NCBI RefSeq assembly: GCF_900095185.1
Contig: NZ_LT606948.1
Span: 186,001-250,000, forward strand
Direction of reading: 5' to 3'
Origin: Polynucleobacter necessarius
Lineage (GTDB): Bacteria; Pseudomonadota; Gammaproteobacteria; Burkholderiales; Burkholderiaceae
Length of the DNA stretch: 64,000 bases
The position numbers and the translations under genes are program-made. The notes below the pieces were generated by a model, which saw only the letters and a program-made list of their open reading frames with translations, did no database searches and had not been told where the DNA came from. The first letter of the stretch is position 1. Every line of letters starts with the position of its first letter. Below are positions 49,011 through 58,564 of this stretch, in pieces.

Positions 49011-51443
49011 CTAAGCGTTTCGTAAACGCCAGGCATTTAAAGTCACTGCGAGCGAGGAAAGAGACATGCCGATTCCCGCTACCCATGGATTGACCCAGCC
49101 CATCATTGCAGCTGGTATCGCCAGCAAGTTATAAATCAATGCCCATATTAAATTTTCCTTAATGATGGTCTGAGTTTTATCTGCCAATTGCAATGCTTTT
49201 GCCAAAGGCTGCAGCGAGCTAGCAGTCAAAATTGCATCCGCACCAGCAGCAGCTAGAGGTGCACCAGTTCCGACTGCTATTGACACATCGGCTCGAGCCA
49301 GCAAGGGGGCATCATTGACTCCGTCTCCGATAGCCCATACACATCGCCCTTGTTTTTGTAAGTGCTCAATATAATCGTATTTATCTTCTGGCGTACAAGA
49401 ACCCTGAAAATGTTCAATCCCAACATGCTGAGCCCACCATGCAACAGTAGATCGATCATCGCCCGAAACCAAATGAATAGAAATATTTCTCGACTTCACC
49501 GCTTTTAAGAATTGATCTAAACCCACTCTTGGGGTATCCAAAAATACAAAGCTCGCAATTAAACCTTGATCATCTGCTAAGTGCACCTGTCCATATTGAC
49601 CTAACTGACTACCCTGCCCTACCCCAACCCATGCTGAACTACCTAAGCGATACGAACCAGAACTTAAGCCGCTGCCCATATGATTTATTACTGGATCACT
49701 GAATGAGGGAAGTAAGAGATTTTCAGCTGCGCAAGCACGCAATAAAGAGAGGGCTAGAGGATGTCTTTGTCCAGACTCAAGTGCAGCCGCGATAGCTAAA
49801 ACGTCCTCACGACGATAGCCTGCGCGTATATGAGTGACCTCCAACAATTCAGGTTGACCCATCGTTAATGTACCCGTTTTATCAAGCACCACATCTGTCG
49901 CCTTTACTAAACCTTCCATTACATGGCCACGAACAATCAGCAATCCTAGCCTTGTTACCGCACTCTGAGCCGCCGCCATGGCAGTTGGTACCGCGAACGA
50001 TAGTGCACATGGACAACTGGCCACTAGAACTGAAACTAAAACAGTCCAGGCACGACTAGAATCGAAATAAAGCCAAAGAACAGATGAAGCAAATGCATTC
50101 AGCAATAGAAAGACAACAAAATAAGCAGTCCACTTTTCAGCAAGGCTCACCATCACTGGCTTCGCAAGTAATGCTTGATCTAATAAAGAGGCAATACCCG
50201 CTATACGCGTCGATTGTCCAACCGCTTCAATTCGTATAAATAGAGGATTAAGAATGTTATGGGTTCCCGCATATACACGATCACCAATTTTTTTCTCTAC
50301 TGGTGTTGATTCACCTGTGAGCAGTGACTCATCCAGTGCACTGGGATTTTCGATGAGAACGCCATCTGCTGGCACCACCTCACCGGGAGAAACGCGCAGC
50401 ACGGCTCCAGGATTGCAATTCACGACGGGCACTACTTTAATCTCTTGTGAAACTGGGTAATGCAATGCCAATTCGCATGTTGCTGGCAGTTGCTTTGCTA
50501 GAGCTTCTGCTCCACCTTGAGCATCCTGTCTAGCGAGCAATTCCACATATCTAGCAGCTAAGATAAATGCCACAAACATCGTGATCGAATCAAAATAACT
50601 CTGACCGGATCCTTTGACTAAATTAATCGTTCCTGCAATGAAAGCCAAGGCAAGTGCTAGGGCTATGGGAACATCCATTCCCAACATATGCGTTTTCCGG
50701 AATGAATAAAGACTTCGCCCGGCCGAATGGAATATAGGTCCTGCTGAATAGATCATGACTGGAACGGTCAATCCCCAACTCACCCAAGCTAATAGCATTT
50801 CAAATTCAGGAGCGATGTCCACACCAACATAGGTAGGCCAGGCGTACATCATCACCTGCATCATGCCTAACATAGCAACACCTAGGCGTAGAAGAAGGTT
50901 ACGCCTTTCTTTTTGTGATTGATCTCTTGAGAGTGATGGCTCAAACGGCCAAGCCTCATATCCAATCTGCTCGATTGAAAAAAGTAATCTTGCTAGGCTC
51001 GTTTTCTCTGGCGAAAAATGAACGATCGCTTTTTGGGTGACATAGTTAATTTGAACGTCTTGAACACCTGCATGTCTTCGCAGATGCTGCTCACACAACC
51101 AAACACAGGCCGCACAACGAATTTTTTCTAGGCGCAGCGTTGTCTCTAGACTACCCCCATCCCCAAAGGTTCGGGTAAAGCGACCCAGTAATGAGGGGTC
51201 ATCGTATGGCTTGAGCTTTTCTGGAATCTCATGAGATGCTAGATATGATGGCGGCCTATCGCTGGCTTGAGAACGTCTTGTGTAAAAAACCTCTAAGCCC
51301 TCACCATGAATAGTTTGCGCAATCGCCATACATCCCGAACAGCAAAATGAGCGAGACTCACCACCTAATTCTGCCTCGATTAAATCTTGAGAGAGAATTA
51401 GACTCGAACAGTGATAACAATGGAGAGCAAGCTTCTGATCCAT
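49011..51443 (-). CDS. ccoI: CcoI, copper-transporting P1B ATPase for cbb3 oxidase
   Basis: Exports copper to the periplasm for cbb3 assembly. About 810 residues: an N-terminal Cys-rich region (HCYHCSSLILS), a metal-binding HMA-like domain with CAACVWLCE, eight helices, the metal-channel CPC in VASCPCALSFAVP, the phosphorylation site VLDKTGTLTMG and the hinge AIGDGVNDAPLLARADV. The start at 51443 (MDQKL) has a GAGGGG upstream; an ATG overlapping the MFS pseudogene stop lies four codons earlier. Intact. Confidence 0.94.
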   Translation of the reverse strand: MDQKLALHCYHCSSLILSQDLIEAELGGESRSFCCSGCMAIAQTIHGEGLEVFYTRRSQASDRPPSYLASHEIPEKLKPYDDPSLLGRFTRTFGDGGSLETTLRLEKIRCAACVWLCEQHLRRHAGVQDVQINYVTQKAIVHFSPEKTSLARLLFSIEQIGYEAWPFEPSLSRDQSQKERRNLLLRLGVAMLGMMQVMMYAWPTYVGVDIAPEFEMLLAWVSWGLTVPVMIYSAGPIFHSAGRSLYSFRKTHMLGMDVPIALALALAFIAGTINLVKGSGQSYFDSITMFVAFILAARYVELLARQDAQGGAEALAKQLPATCELALHYPVSQEIKVVPVVNCNPGAVLRVSPGEVVPADGVLIENPSALDESLLTGESTPVEKKIGDRVYAGTHNILNPLFIRIEAVGQSTRIAGIASLLDQALLAKPVMVSLAEKWTAYFVVFLLLNAFASSVLWLYFDSSRAWTVLVSVLVASCPCALSFAVPTAMAAAQSAVTRLGLLIVRGHVMEGLVKATDVVLDKTGTLTMGQPELLEVTHIRAGYRREDVLAIAAALESGQRHPLALSLLRACAAENLLLPSFSDPVINHMGSGLSSGSYRLGSSAWVGVGQGSQLGQYGQVHLADDQGLIASFVFLDTPRVGLDQFLKAVKSRNISIHLVSGDDRSTVAWWAQHVGIEHFQGSCTPEDKYDYIEHLQKQGRCVWAIGDGVNDAPLLARADVSIAVGTGAPLAAAGADAILTASSLQPLAKALQLADKTQTIIKENLIWALIYNLLAIPAAMMGWVNPWVAGIGMSLSSLAVTLNAWRLRNA

Positions 51444-51451
51444 TTGGCCCC

Positions 51452-52686
51452 TCATGAGTGCGCTTTATTTCCCCAGCCGCTACGACGCTCGTAAATCACA
51501 AAAAGAACGCCCCACATCACGACGGCAACATAAGCCAATACCCAAGCTACTTGTGAGGTGCGGGATCCGGAAATATCTAAGACAAATCCAAAGATCGCTG
51601 ATCCCAGCAATCCACCACCAAAGCCCATTAAGGAGTGCAACCCCATGGCAGCGCCCTTGATATTCTCCTGCGCACTAATTACCAGCCCCGCAGTTAATGT
51701 TGCAGAATCTGCCATGATGAAAATGGCATGTCCAACAACTAGGGCAACAATAAGCCACCATGCATGTCCAGTTGAACTCGCTAATGCAATTCCTAAGGTT
51801 GCACTAGTTAACATCACAATACAAATCCATTTTTGGCGCCCTATTCGTAAAGCGATTTCATTACCTAAAATAGAAAAAGGTACTCCAAAAAAGTTAATCA
51901 CTCCAGCTAGAGTTGTGACTGCCAAAAAATACTTCTCCAGAAGTAAATGTACAAAAAACGAAGAAGGCAACGATCCAACTTCTGGAGGCAAAACGCTCTA
52001 GAGAATGTGCGGTATATCCAAATATAAATCTCGAGGCATTTTTATCCTGCAAAACCAATTTCCACTTTTCAACCGGAAAAATATCATGCAAGCGAATATT
52101 AATAGGACCCTTCCACTTCTCGTGCTGTAGCGGCGGAATCAACAACAACACAATTAGAAAAGCGGTAAAAGGGCCTAAGGCAATCACGCCAAATACATAA
52201 TCCAACCAAGTGCACTCAAAATCCAACCTAAACAGAGATAGGAAAAACCTGTTCCTCTTCCAAAGAAGGCAGTATAAAAAGCAATATGGCGAGTTAATTC
52301 TCCTGACTGAATACGATCAGATAAAATCTTGAGGCCTGGCATGTATGCACCTGCAAGACCTGCGCCATTCAAAGCCATAAAGAACAGCGCAGTCCAGAAG
52401 TTATTTGCCAATAAGCCCATCCCCAACAGACCGCAAGTAGCAGTAAGACCACCAACTAAATAGACCTTACGCGCATCAACTCGATCCGTTAATGCAGTCG
52501 CTAAGGGAACAGCAAGCATATAACCAAAGAAAAAAGCGCTGGCAATTAGTCCAGACTGCAAATTACTCAGGTGCCCCTCCTCTTGGAGGGCAGTCAACAC
52601 TACTGCGTAGCATGCAAAGCCCAATATAAAGCACAGGTCTGTGCCATAAACATTAAGGGGGTGTAGCCAGCTGAACGAACGCGCAT
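51452..52686 (-). pseudogene. MFS transporter, broken
   Basis: Twelve-helix MFS transporter in at least three frames: 52624-52184 (LGFACYAVVLTALQEE start, MFS-A loop TALTDRVDARKVYLVGG), 52226-51894 (VFGVIALGPFTAFLIVLLL) and 51991-51452 (VINFFGVPFSILGNEIALRI to the C-terminus). Frame shifts sit near 52200 and 51960, and a start region before 52624 is also shifted. The original stop overlaps the alternative ccoI start. Substrate unknown. Confidence 0.85.
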
Positions 52687-52787
52687 AAATAATCAGTAGA
52701 AACTTGGACTCATTCTACTCGCCCAAAGCCAATTAGACCCGTTACACTAGCAAAAATCGTAGAGGGGCATAAATTATTAGCAGACTG

Positions 52788-53747
52788 TTGCAGATTGGTA
52801 TTGGCTTTTTCATTGGACTAGCTAGCACCCAAGTGATTGCGGATAACTACCTCTCAAAGCCTATAAAAGCAATTGTGCCTTTTGCTCCTGGCAGCACCAC
52901 CGACCAAATAGGACGCGCTTTTGCTGTCAAGATGTCTGAATCATTGGGGCAACCCGTTATTGTTGAAAATAAGTCTGGAGCAAATGGAATAATTGGCGCA
53001 GATTTTGTTGCACAAGCTCCTGCAGATGGTTATACGATACTAATCGGGACAAATAGCACCAATACCGCACTAAAAAGTCTCGTCAAAAATTTACCTTGCA
53101 GTCAAGATACTGCGTTTACTCCGCTTGGATACTTTGGATCTGCACCACTAATTATTGCTGTTAATAATGATGTACCCGCTAAATCACTGAATGGTTTTGT
53201 TTCTCTAGCAAAAGCAAATCGAGGAAAAATGATTTTTGCTTATGCGAGTACATCTCAGCGCATTTCATCTGAAATGCTCTCTAGCTTCGCAGACATCAAA
53301 ATGACAGGGGCATCCTATAAAAGTGGTCCTAACGCGATGACTGATCCAATCGGCGCCCAGGTAAATATGTTTACATCTCACTTTGGAGTTTCTTTACCTC
53401 AAGTACAAGCAGGAAAAATGCGTGGCTTGGCAGTAACCTCTCTAAAACGTTCCCCAGTAATTACAGAGTTACCCACTGTGAATGAAGCTCTCGAAATTAA
53501 AGGTTATGAATTAGTTGCATTCTTTGCTGCATTGGGTCTAGCAGGCATGCCTAAGGGTGCAATCCTGAAGTTAAATCAAGCAATCAATAAAGGCCGCCAA
53601 ATCAAAAGATTGAGTTGACTGACTATCTGCAAATGGCTTTGAAACACAACCTGGAACACCAGAAGCACTTTGTCAAAAAATTAAATTGGAGACTACGAAG
53701 TGGGCAAAAGCCTTCAAAGAAGCTGGTATGCAACCTGAGTCGGCAAT
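52788..53747 (+). pseudogene. Bug-family binding protein, broken at the 3' end
   Basis: A third Bug receptor: KPIKAIVPFAPGSTTDQIGR, APADGYTILIGTNSTNTA and VKNLPCSQDTAFTPLGYF. The long frame runs to about 53595, then shifts; other frames read GFETQPGTPEALCQKIK and KWAKAFKEAGMQPE up to about 53740. No ATG with a ribosome site is found, so the start (a TTG at 52788 is the first in frame after a TAA) is probably damaged too. Convergent overlap with the 2OG oxygenase remnant. Confidence 0.85.
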
Positions 53748-54518
53748 CTATTGCTGGCTCCGATTGGGATTCGAGCGATATGTGAGAACCAAAGTATCTC
53801 GGTAGCCATAATTTTCCAGAGGTTGAATAGGAGTTGATTCATCAATCATGCGCTGATCATTCATTAACAATAAGGACCAAGATTGCGTAAGAGTGAAGCG
53901 TAAACCAGCAGAACCTGTGGCATCAAATATTCTAGTCTCTCCACCTTTGAGATTAGAACGGTCCAGCAACAAGACCGCAACAAAATCAACGCCATCACAA
54001 TGCGCTCCCTCAGGGGAGAGGCGACCTATTCCATCAGTCGTATCTATCCGAAATTGATGCGCTTCAACAAACTAGGTTTTCACTGGCTTGAAGCCATTTA
54101 GGATTTGCGCCCATCCAATCAGCACCGATTGCCAAGCAGGGTTATTGACTCGTTCATTTTGAACGGACTCAAACCAGCGTTCAATGCCACCATGAAGTGC
54201 GTTGTAATCAAGCGATTGCCAGTGAAGCACGATGCGGAACCAAAGCAAGCTCTTCGCCCTGAATTTGATAGCTTGCGTGACGACAAAAACGGTAACGACC
54301 CCCATCTTTTAAATAGGGGTCACGCGGCAATATTTCCCAATATTGGATGAGATTTTGGAGACTCTCAAGCGTCACGTTACTAAATTCGGCCACAGTCTCC
54401 ACAGAGACGACTGCAAAGCCCTCATCTCGCAAAGTGTGATCCATTTGCTTTCGAGGCGTCAGAGGAGGTGGAAGTCCAGCTAATACCACCAGTCTATTTT
54501 AGAGTCAATATCTGCCAT
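53748..54518 (-). pseudogene. 2-oxoglutarate/Fe(II)-type dioxygenase, broken
   Basis: Start near 54518 (MADIDSKIDWW) with an early shift, then PPPLTPRKQMDHTLRDEGFAV, a shift near 54250, and a TAG at 54072-54074 before FVEAHQFRIDTTDG and GAHCDGVDFVAVLLLDRS. The end reads GGETRIFD, STPIQPLENYGYRDTLVLTY. The Fe ligands H and D are in HCDGVDF-like context, but the second His expected before ESTPI is Asp. Family is the PF10014-type 2OG-Fe dioxygenases, by recognition. Confidence 0.75.
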
Positions 54519-54539
54519 TTAAGCATTTGATGCGCTTAT

Positions 54540-55480
54540 TCAGTTTAAACGAGCACGGACTGCGCCTACATGCCCTTTAAGATCGTACAACTCTTTGGCA
54601 TCGAGCATGGATACTTTAATCTTGCCAACACGCTTCTCGATCGCCTCAAAATCTCTGCAGTTCTTCTCGCTAAGTTCCGGATTTTGTGCGTTCCTCTCTA
54701 TTGTCTTGAGCTCTGCATATACCTGAGCTCACTTCAAGCGTAATAAGAAATTTTTTAGCCAATGGAATATAGGCAAACAACGGAATCAAAATTACCAATA
54801 ATGGAATCACCATCTTCACGAAACGACCTACCCAAACTGCAATCCAAAACGGTAAGTGGCGATGTAAGAACGAAGGCCCATCCTTCAAATAAATCTCAGC
54901 ATCTACGTGCAATGGAAAATCGAGACCATGACCAGACGGAAGCTCACCCCCCTTTCAAAATGGGCGCGCCTCGACAGCTGCCACAATAAATGCTGCATCT
55001 AATTTACCACTACTGAGCTTAGCAATAGCCTAATCAGGCTTTAATCTCTCAGCAGTCATCTCATGTTCAGCAATGCCGCTAGTTTTGAATAAATCTTTGG
55101 TTAACACTAGGGTGCCACTACCCTCGTTACCAATGGACACCCGTTTACCTTTGAGTTGACTCAAAATCTTGAGCTGTTCGCGATCGTTTTTAAAAGCTCC
55201 CTCACGATACCAAACCCAGATTGGCTCATAAAACATTCTCGCAATCGATACTAACTTTGGATCGTCATTAATATTTGCAACACCGCCTTGGACCATTGCG
55301 AATGCCACACCCGACTTTGAATCATTTAAAAGGGCCAAGTTATCCAAGGTACCGCCAGTCGATCGACTTTGACGGTGGCGGAACCAAGAACCACAGCACA
55401 CCAAAAATGATAATGAGAAACGCAACAACGGTCGCGACTCATACCATTGGGTTATAAATTTGTTTTTTGATGAAGTTCAT
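54540..55480 (-). pseudogene. TAXI-family TRAP binding protein (membrane-anchored type), broken
   Basis: Start at 55480 (MNFIKKQIYNPMV), then TGA at 55439-55441 (probably a former Trp codon) and a membrane helix TVVAFLIIIFGVLWFLV. A deletion removes the early receptor part before LDNLALLNDSKSGVAFAMVQ, and LKILSQLKGKRVSIGNEGSG is a TAXI mark. A TAG at 55030-55032, later shifts, and a second helix (MVIPLLVILIPLFAYIP) lead to a conserved C-terminus (KIKVSMLDAKELYDLKGH) with the stop at 54540. Clearly dead. Confidence 0.82.
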
Positions 55481-55594
55481 GAAGAGTGTCGCGTGTTTTT
55501 GGCATTATGCCCCGAGCAGGGCGCTAGGAAAAGGTTTCAAAACGATCTATATCAATCACGATAAGATAAGGCTTTTAGAAGCTCGTAGGTCTTT

Positions 55595-56361
55595 ATGAAT
55601 TCAGGAGAAACTAAGCTAAGATCGCCCTGGTTACGGGCGCAGGAACCGGTATTGGAAAAGCAGCTGCTCAGACCCTCCTCCGAGGGGGTTATAAAGTCGT
55701 GCTCACCAGACGTAATCTTGATAGACTGGAAAAAGCGATTGCTGCTATAGGAGGCAATCAAAGTAATTCCCTTGCTGTTTCATGTGATATTGGCAAACTC
55801 AATGAAGTTACAAGGCTTGTTGCGGCCTTGAGTGATCATTTTGGACGCATCGATGCGCTATTTAATAACGCCGGCATGGGTGCTCCAGCAATTCCGATGG
55901 AAGAGTTGACCTACGAACAGTGGATGAATGTAGTCAATGCCAATCTCTGTGGTGCGTTTCTATGCTCACAAGAGGCCATTCGCATGCTGAAGGCCCAATC
56001 TCCTCAAGGCAGCAGCATTATTAATAATGGCTCGATCTCAGCGTATGCGCCTCGCCCGATGTCAGCGCCTTACACTGCAACAAAACATGCAATCAGCGGT
56101 TTAATAAAAGCCATCGCTTTAGATGGACGCCCCTTTAATATTGCCTGCGGTCCAATCGATATTGGTAATGCTGCTACTGAAATGACAGAACTTATGGCCG
56201 CCAGAATTATGCAAGCCGATCAATCCATGAAGGTGGATCCACGTATGGATGTGGATCATGTGGGTGAAACCGTGTTGCATATGGCTCAACTTCCACTCGA
56301 AAGCAATATTCTCTCCATGACGATTATGGCAACCAATATGCCATTTGTTGGAAGGCGCTAG
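55595..56361 (+). pseudogene. Short-chain dehydrogenase/reductase with N-terminal frameshift
   Basis: ATG at 55595 (MNSGETKL) is out of frame with the following Rossmann core (KIALVTGAGTGIGKAAAQTL at about 55620); after that the frame is open to TAG at 56359-56361, with NNAGMGAPAIPME, the catalytic Ser in NNGSISAYAPRP and YTATKHAISGL (YxxxK). Only this single shift near 55615 is seen, so it is a recent pseudogene. Alternatively translation from an internal start would lack the NAD site. Confidence 0.82.
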
Positions 56362-56364
56362 ATC

Positions 56365-57564
56365 TTACTGACGTACTTGATCAACTAGCAAGCGGACATT
56401 GTTTGCGCCAACCTTGATATTTTGTACCGAAGAAATTAAATCGCCTGCCTCAGGCTTGGCCATACCCGTCTTTGAAATACGCACCTCTATGCTAGCTTCC
56501 GACAATTGCGATAGAGGTGCGCTTGGATTCATAGCTAGAGCATCATTTAAAGCAAAGTTCATTGGAAAGCTGCCTACAGGAGCCTTAAGTACTGCAACCG
56601 GCATGCGTTCGCCAGGCTTACGTGCAATGATCATCATGGTGTCGCTAGGCTTACTCGTGGCTTTGAGTTCGGGAGACAATTCAACTACACCGCTTATCTC
56701 CTTGCCTAATGCGACTGATGGCTTTAGAGGAACAAGCCCGCCCTTCGATCGTGCCTCAGCAATAGATCCCTGAATAGCACGTGCTTCATCAGTATTGGGT
56801 GGCAATTGTTGCGCCAATTTTTCCCAAGCCTGTACAGCAGCTTTGTAATTACCCGCGCTATAGGAAGCCGTTCCCGAAAGCCAAAGTGCTATCAAGTTAT
56901 TAGGATCTAGCTTTAAGGCTTTATTAATTAACTGCAGAGGCTTACCCACAAAACTTCCATTAGCGTTAGCTGCTAAAACATCCGCATAGTCTGCTAAGAG
57001 CCGAGGATCAGCATCGATAAAGTCACCTGCACGTTCATAAGCCTTAGCAGCGGCCTGAGTACGACCTAAAATACGATAAGACTGGGCCAACATGACCCAA
57101 CCCTTCAAATTGGTGGGATCTTTTTCCATTTTGACAGCAAATTCAGCCACCATTTTTTCGACGCCCTCTTGAGTAACTGGATTTTCAGGCCCTCTTTCAG
57201 CGATCCGAACAGCATCTCCCAAAGCAAAGTACAGGGCGGAGGAAAACAAGACGATAAAGACAGAAAGACCAGTAGCCGTTTTCTTTGCGGAACCTGCAAC
57301 CTCGCGATCATCTTCGATAACCGTATTTTGAAAAAGCCTCTGGCGCATTTCAACATGGGCGATCTCATAATCTGATGAGGTAATGAGACCCGTTTTGTGC
57401 TCTGCCGCTAGTTTGTCTAACTCCTCTTTATAAATAGCAGCATTCATCTGACGACGTGACGTCGCAGAAATCTTTGCAGGAAAAATAAATGGTCGCAAGA
57501 GCAGGACCAAGACCAGCACTAAAAGCAAAAAAGCAGAGATTAAAAAACTTGCCACTGAGTTCAT
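56365..57564 (-). CDS. ccmI: CcmI/CycH cytochrome c biogenesis protein
   Basis: Holds apocytochrome c for heme ligation. The 399 residues have two N-terminal helices around a leucine-zipper-like loop (FLISAFLLLVLVLVLLLRP; SVFIVLFSSALYFALGD), a TPR domain in the middle (WVMLAQSYRILGRTQAAAKA) and a periplasmic C-terminal domain. It is the last ccm gene and overlaps ccmH by four bases. It ends two bases from the SDR pseudogene on the other strand. Confidence 0.93.
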   Translation of the reverse strand: MNSVASFLISAFLLLVLVLVLLLRPFIFPAKISATSRRQMNAAIYKEELDKLAAEHKTGLITSSDYEIAHVEMRQRLFQNTVIEDDREVAGSAKKTATGLSVFIVLFSSALYFALGDAVRIAERGPENPVTQEGVEKMVAEFAVKMEKDPTNLKGWVMLAQSYRILGRTQAAAKAYERAGDFIDADPRLLADYADVLAANANGSFVGKPLQLINKALKLDPNNLIALWLSGTASYSAGNYKAAVQAWEKLAQQLPPNTDEARAIQGSIAEARSKGGLVPLKPSVALGKEISGVVELSPELKATSKPSDTMMIIARKPGERMPVAVLKAPVGSFPMNFALNDALAMNPSAPLSQLSEASIEVRISKTGMAKPEAGDLISSVQNIKVGANNVRLLVDQVRQ

Positions 57565-58031
57565 CCTTCTTTCTTGCTAGCAGCATTCAATAATGCGTCA
57601 ATTTTTTGGTTGTCTGCATCAGTCAAGGTCACATTAGGGACGCTAGCATTTCTTCGTCTGAGATAGGTCCACAGTCCTGCGATGCCGATTCCCAAGATAA
57701 CAAAGGGGCCTATCCAAAGCAGCCAGGTCACTGGTTTAACCGGTGGGCGATATAAGACGAAATCGCCATAGCGCTCGACCATAAAAGAGCGAATTTGATC
57801 ATCACTCTTTCCTTCTCTGATGAGGATGCGAATTTCGCGACGCAGATCATTTGCTAAGTCAGAGCGTGATCCAGCCAATGATTCATTCTGACATACCAAA
57901 CAACGCATTTCTTCAGAGATACTAATTAAACGTTGCTCTGTTAAAGGATCATCTGCTAAAGGAGCGGCATCCTTAGCAAATGCATTGCCCAAAGTAAATA
58001 CAAAAATAGCGAGTAGAAAACTCTGCTTCAT
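57561..58031 (-). CDS. ccmH: CcmH, apocytochrome c thiol reductase/heme lyase component
   Basis: A 156-residue periplasmic protein with signal peptide (FLLAIFVFTLGNAFAK), the LRCxxC motif as EMRCLVCQNES, and one C-terminal helix (WLLWIGPFVILGIGIAGLWTYL). It keeps apocytochrome CxxCH reduced. It overlaps ccmG and ccmI by four bases each. Confidence 0.96.
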   Translation of the reverse strand: MKQSFLLAIFVFTLGNAFAKDAAPLADDPLTEQRLISISEEMRCLVCQNESLAGSRSDLANDLRREIRILIREGKSDDQIRSFMVERYGDFVLYRPPVKPVTWLLWIGPFVILGIGIAGLWTYLRRRNASVPNVTLTDADNQKIDALLNAASKKEG

Positions 58032-58564
58032 GATTTCTTCAACTCATTCAGCTTGGGGTAGATTTTTTGATTTAATAAGTCCATCGTAAGTGGACCAATA
58101 TGTTTAAAGCGTATTACTCCAGCTTGGTCAATGATGTAGGTCTCTGGCACACCATAGACACCGTAGTCAATACCAACGCGTCCGTTAGCGTCGAACGCTG
58201 AGAGCACATAAGGATTACCTTGCTTTACCAGCATTGCCAGAGCATCCTCACGCTTATCCTTGTAATCCAAACCAATAAGAGGTGCCTTTTGAGATTTAGC
58301 CAGCTCTACTAATACAGGATGCTCTTCACGACACGCTACACACCACGAGACCCACACATTAAGGATCCATACTTGACCTTTCATATTAGCTGGTGAAAAG
58401 GATTTATTAGGATCAGCTAATTGTGGAATTTCAAAATTAGGCGCTACCTTATTAATTAAGGGCGATGGAACTTCGTGTGGATCACGATTTAAACCGATAG
58501 CCAAAAAAACGACAAGGCCGACAAACAGTACTAGCGGGATCAAAAATTTTACTTTCATGCCCAT
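58028..58564 (-). CDS. ccmG: CcmG/DsbE thiol:disulfide interchange protein
   Basis: A membrane-tethered thioredoxin-fold protein, about 178 residues, with anchor FLIPLVLFVGLVVFLAIGL and active site VNVWVSWCVACREEHP, plus the cis-Pro region in GVYGVPETYIID. It reduces CcmH and apocytochromes. It overlaps the ccmF stop by about ten bases; the internal Met at 58558 (MKVKF) is an alternative start. Confidence 0.96.
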   Translation of the reverse strand: MGMKVKFLIPLVLFVGLVVFLAIGLNRDPHEVPSPLINKVAPNFEIPQLADPNKSFSPANMKGQVWILNVWVSWCVACREEHPVLVELAKSQKAPLIGLDYKDKREDALAMLVKQGNPYVLSAFDANGRVGIDYGVYGVPETYIIDQAGVIRFKHIGPLTMDLLNQKIYPKLNELKKS

